64,000 nucleotides of DNA, from NCBI RefSeq assembly GCF_043944905.1, contig NZ_JBIMSN010000003.1:130176-194175 (forward strand), read 5' to 3'. Below the pieces are notes generated by a model. The model saw nothing but the letters and a program-made list of their open reading frames with translations, was not told the DNA's origin and searched no databases. This document shows, piece by piece, positions 60,901-64,000 of the stretch. Each line of letters starts with the position of its first letter. Within the stretch, counting starts at the first letter, position 1. Source of the DNA: Antrihabitans spumae. GTDB taxonomy: Bacteria > Actinomycetota > Actinomycetes > Mycobacteriales > Mycobacteriaceae. A program made the translations under genes and the position numbers.

Positions 60901-61886
60901 ATCCTTCCGAACTCGCGCAGCCCCGCGACCGTGTCGGCCAGCGTCTCCTTCGAATCGCGATACTCGACGCCGAGTTCTCGTTTGCTCGGCTCGTCGTCGG
61001 ACGCAGGCATCTGGGTGTAGTACTGCATCCCGGCTTCGGTGATCGGTGTGTCGAACGGAAGGAACCGGTCCACGCTGTCGATCAGTTGCCCGAGGCCACG
61101 TAGGAGACTGTCGGGTACCGGCACGGCGCGAATCGTGCTACCCGTGACTTCGGTCAGCAGGTCGGCAATTTCGTTGACGGTCAACCGAGGTCCACCCGCC
61201 ATGTACCGGCGCGGACCTTTGCCCGGCTCGAGCAGTGCCGCATGCACGGCAGCGAGATCGCGTACGTCGACCACCGTCCAGGCCGCGCTTCGCCCCGGGA
61301 TTACTCCCATCTTGCATGCTGCCACGACGCCGTCCGCGGCTTCGCCGAACTGGTCGCCTGAGGGCGGGCCGAGCACCATCCCCGGGTAGGTGATGTTGAC
61401 AGGTGCGCCGTTCTCTTGCAGCTCGCGTGCGTACAACTCGACTGCGGCCTTCGACTTTCCGTACCCGTCTGCTCCGCCCGTCACCGGTAGGTCGGCGCTG
61501 AATGTCTCGAGGTCGGGGCTGAACAATGCCGCGATGCTCGCGACGTGCACGATCGGATCGAGGCCGAGTTCGACGGCCGTCCCCAACACGTTCCGCGCAC
61601 CCTCCATGTTGGCGGTCAGCATCGCCTCGGCTTGCGAGGGATCCATCGCCACCAGGGCCGCGCAATGGACGACCGCGTCGCAGTCGGCCATCGCTGCTCG
61701 TACGGAGTCGCCGTCGGTGATATCTCCGATTGCGTAAGCACCGGGATCGAGGCCGAGCTTCGCGACGCTCGTACCGAGGCGCACCGGATTCCGCACGAGG
61801 AATCTGACCTCATGGCCGGCATCGGCAATGGCCTTCGCACTCCAGCCGCCGACGAACCCAGTTGCCCCAGTTACGAGTACGCGCAT
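60897..61886 (-). CDS. NAD-dependent epimerase/dehydratase (extended SDR)
   Basis: 329-aa extended short-chain dehydrogenase, dihydroflavonol-reductase-like. NAD(P) loop VTGATGFVGG (about residues 4-13) and catalytic Tyr-Lys in YGKSKAA (about 142-148) are present. ATG 61886 lies just after a short spacer and gives the family start MRVLVTG. It probably reduces a ketone or epimerises a sugar or steroid nucleus. It heads a two-gene unit with the small lipoprotein. Confidence 0.88.
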   Translation of the reverse strand: MRVLVTGATGFVGGWSAKAIADAGHEVRFLVRNPVRLGTSVAKLGLDPGAYAIGDITDGDSVRAAMADCDAVVHCAALVAMDPSQAEAMLTANMEGARNVLGTAVELGLDPIVHVASIAALFSPDLETFSADLPVTGGADGYGKSKAAVELYARELQENGAPVNITYPGMVLGPPSGDQFGEAADGVVAACKMGVIPGRSAAWTVVDVRDLAAVHAALLEPGKGPRRYMAGGPRLTVNEIADLLTEVTGSTIRAVPVPDSLLRGLGQLIDSVDRFLPFDTPITEAGMQYYTQMPASDDEPSKRELGVEYRDSKETLADTVAGLREFGRI

Positions 61887-61904
61887 GTGCAAAACGTACG
61901 CGTT

Positions 61905-63968
61905 CTAGGCCGGAGCCGGGTCCGGTTCTCGTTCCCACGGAGCTTTGCCGTCGCCGACTCGTTTGCTGATGATGGCGAGGTGTTCGCGGTAGCGGTCTCG
62001 GAGGTAGGGGTCGGTGTCGGCGAATGTTGCGGTGGCGTCGGTGTCGGCGAAGGTTTCCCACCAGGTGGGTTCGTAGAGCAGTTCGTTGGCTTCGTAAGCG
62101 GTGAGTGGGTCGTCGTAGCTAACGGGGGCTGGAGTTGGTGGTGGGGGTTTCGGCGGTTCGGGTTGGGGTGCGCCGACGATGGCGTGGTGGGCCGGCAGCG
62201 TGATGTGCGGGGTGTGGGTGGGGCTGGTCCAGAGGATGGCGCCGCCGGGGAGGGCGGTGCAGGTCCACAGTTGCCAGGTTTTGATGTCGTGATGCCTTTT
62301 ACATAGCGGTTGGAGATTGTCGAAGATGGTCCAGCCACCCGTTGTGGGGTTGGGGTGTTTGAACGGGACGCGGTGGTCGAGTTCGCATGTGCGGGACGGG
62401 ACGGTGCAGTGCGGGAATACACATGTCGGGTAGGCGGCGCGGACCAACTCGGCGACTTCGGCGCGGGGTCGGTAGATCAACGCTCCCGGTGGAGGTTCGA
62501 GGTGTCCGCCGTGTCCGTCGGGATAGATGCCGTGGCGTAGGGATGCGTCCTCGGCAATGGCGGTGAGGATGTCGTCGATGACTTTTCCGACGCTGCGGGC
62601 ACGGTGCAGGCAGGGCGGTGCCGTCGTCGTGGGGTGGGCTATGGTGCCGGGTCGGTGTTTTCGGCCGCGGCGGAGGTAGTGCAGGTACTCGACCTCGGTG
62701 GGTGGTGAATCCGGTTCGGGGTCAACAGGTTCGGGATCAGCGTCGGCGGTTTCGGGAACGGTCTCGTCGTGGAAGTCTGATTCGTGGTCGACCGAATTGT
62801 CGTCGGTGGTCGGATCGGTTGTCTGCGGAGGTGCGGGCTCTTCGGCTCGGCTCTCGCGGACTGCATTGTCGGTGCCGTCGCCTGTCGCCTGTTGTGCCGC
62901 CTCCGAATGTGGATCTGAAGTGCCTTCGCCGGCGATCGCGGCGTCGGTCCAGCTGCTCGAATCGTGTTCGGTTGCAGCGGTTCCCGGTCCTGCCGCTGCC
63001 ATCGCGGTGGATCGTAGTTCGACCAGGATGGCTTGCCAGGTCGCGTCGGCGGCGAGGATGCGCGCCAGGTCCGCATCGATCGGTGTCCCGTCACCGAGGT
63101 GTGCTGGATCAGCGCTCAGGCCCAGCAGGGTTTTCGCGTCGATGACGATCTGGGCGAGATGTCCTCGCCGCGGGGTTAGTTCGACGTCGCGGGTCGGACA
63201 ATCGACCGATCGGCAGTCACACCGCAACGACCGCTCACCGTGCAGCAGGGCCATCAGTCCGTCGGCGCGGCGGACGTTACGGCTGCGGGAGTCTTCGGGG
63301 CAGACGGTGTCGGCGATTTCGTCGAGGAGTTGATCGGCTTCGACACCTTCGAGGTCGGTGATGGCTGCGGAGAGCCACGACAACCCGGCAGTGCCTTTCC
63401 GTACATAGGCGGTGCGATCAGTCTTCGTCAACTGCGCTCGAGCTTCGGCCGCCTCTTTCGGGTCGGCCTCGATCCATAGTCGCCAGATCTCACGTCGCAG
63501 CGGGCCGGGGGTGAGAACTTTCGCCGCGCACAAGGCGAGGAATTCGATCTTCTCGATCGTCGTCGTGCTGGCTTCTGTGAGGGTGGTGCAGACGACTTTG
63601 ACGCGGGCGTAGTCGAGTCGGCCGTCGTCGAAGGCGGTGTAGAAGCGGGGGAATCGGGAGTTGAGTTCGATGCCGACGTCGACCATGGTGTGTGCGGTGG
63701 TGGCCGAGCAGCCGAGGGCGGCGCCGATTTCGGCGAAGACGGAGTTGCCGACCGCCACCTTGGCACCGGCGGCGACGAGGTCGGATTCGGTGCGCATCCG
63801 GGTCCACCAGATGTCGGTTGCGGCCATCACTTTCGAGCAGGCGTTGACGTTTTCGTTGACGCGGTAGCGCTCCAAGAGTGCGAACTCGTCTGCGACGCTG
63901 ATTTGTAGTGGGTAGGTCCGGACCTCCTCCGGACCTTCGGTTTCTGCACTTCCCCCTGAGTAGAACAT
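61905..63968 (-). CDS. DUF222/13E12-family HNH endonuclease-like protein
   Basis: 687-aa protein of the actinobacterial 13E12 repeat family. DUF222 covers about residues 20-300, a low-complexity acidic/Pro linker about 305-440, and an HNH domain near 560-595. The HNH residues are readable in CELDHRVPFKHPNPTT and NLQPLCKRHHDIKT, so the nuclease site looks intact. Members are abundant and often repeated in mycobacteria and relatives, and are suspected mobile-element leftovers. Nothing recognisable follows, to the window end. Start at ATG 63968 lies near the edge. Confidence 0.85.
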   Translation of the reverse strand: MFYSGGSAETEGPEEVRTYPLQISVADEFALLERYRVNENVNACSKVMAATDIWWTRMRTESDLVAAGAKVAVGNSVFAEIGAALGCSATTAHTMVDVGIELNSRFPRFYTAFDDGRLDYARVKVVCTTLTEASTTTIEKIEFLALCAAKVLTPGPLRREIWRLWIEADPKEAAEARAQLTKTDRTAYVRKGTAGLSWLSAAITDLEGVEADQLLDEIADTVCPEDSRSRNVRRADGLMALLHGERSLRCDCRSVDCPTRDVELTPRRGHLAQIVIDAKTLLGLSADPAHLGDGTPIDADLARILAADATWQAILVELRSTAMAAAGPGTAATEHDSSSWTDAAIAGEGTSDPHSEAAQQATGDGTDNAVRESRAEEPAPPQTTDPTTDDNSVDHESDFHDETVPETADADPEPVDPEPDSPPTEVEYLHYLRRGRKHRPGTIAHPTTTAPPCLHRARSVGKVIDDILTAIAEDASLRHGIYPDGHGGHLEPPPGALIYRPRAEVAELVRAAYPTCVFPHCTVPSRTCELDHRVPFKHPNPTTGGWTIFDNLQPLCKRHHDIKTWQLWTCTALPGGAILWTSPTHTPHITLPAHHAIVGAPQPEPPKPPPPTPAPVSYDDPLTAYEANELLYEPTWWETFADTDATATFADTDPYLRDRYREHLAIISKRVGDGKAPWEREPDPAPA

Positions 63969-64000
63969 ACATACTGCTTATCTGCTTAAGTGGACCTATG

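Noticed and set aside
62639..63333. Frames within the Pro/acidic linker of the DUF222 protein
   Set aside because: They are low-complexity shadows of the repetitive linker.
1..64000. CRISPR, tRNA, rRNA, IS or prophage
   Set aside because: No direct-repeat array, cloverleaf, rRNA segment, transposase or phage structural gene was recognised on reading both strands. A search with tRNAscan or Rfam models could still find a short RNA that I missed.

Overview
The window is high-GC, densely packed actinobacterial DNA. The gene content points to Nocardiaceae, most likely Rhodococcus: an HbhA-type protein, FprB, a DUF222/HNH 13E12-type protein, many FadE/FadD/TetR genes, IdeR-like iron boxes and mycothiol-type arsenate reductases. 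This is inferred from gene families; no rRNA marker is present. I saw no tRNA, rRNA, CRISPR array, prophage or insertion sequence.

Layout. 0.2-2.2 kb: quinone oxidoreductase, thioesterase and a TetR with its palindrome. 2.3-6.4 kb: an overlapping ether-lipid/glycerolipid operon (AgpS-like, lipid kinase, GlpD). 6.4-16.2 kb: a phosphate/arsenic island. A high-affinity pstSCAB operon with a Pho-type direct repeat is followed by a response-regulator-like gene and a protein of five helicase-associated repeats. Arsenic genes flank it on both sides: ArsC and an ArsR-phosphatase fusion to the left, arsR-acr3-arsC-arsC to the right. 16.2-20.9 kb: amidohydrolase, TetR, chloroperoxidase-type hydrolase and two GAF-ANTAR regulators. 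21.0-24.5 kb: an iron-box-controlled heterodimeric ABC exporter. 24.5-32.9 kb: TDT transporter, aldo/keto reductase, two TetR-operator regions, a membrane protein, a methyltransferase and an acyl-CoA synthetase. 32.9-38.9 kb: HbhA-like protein, a phosphotransferase/acyl-CoA dehydrogenase pair resembling split ACAD10/11, an XRE-TetR hybrid regulator, a diiron oxygenase and a TetR. 39.0-47 kb: a complete beta-oxidation operon built from parts like the eukaryotic peroxisomal MFE-2 branch (SCP2-type thiolase, MaoC hydratase, MFE-2-like SDR, two acyl-CoA dehydrogenases, alpha-methylacyl-CoA racemase-like CaiB). 47-51 kb: acyl-ACP thioesterase, FprB ferredoxin reductase and a second diiron oxygenase. 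51-58 kb: DUF445 and DUF4393 proteins, a DGPF/ECF sigma pair, a DinB2-type polymerase and a transmembrane Ser/Thr kinase. 57.5-64 kb: an iron-box-linked lipoprotein, an HhH protein, secreted MsrA/MsrB, a small lipoprotein, an NAD-dependent epimerase and a DUF222/HNH protein.

Many operons are translationally coupled through ATGA or GTGA overlaps. Four otherwise normal genes (ABC exporter subunit 1, TDT transporter, CaiB, DinB2) each carry one frame break, and all four breaks sit on a run of exactly four G/C. This looks more like homopolymer-length sequencing error than real gene decay, so I describe these genes by their evident full-length products. A HAD-family fragment near 47 kb looks like a real remnant.
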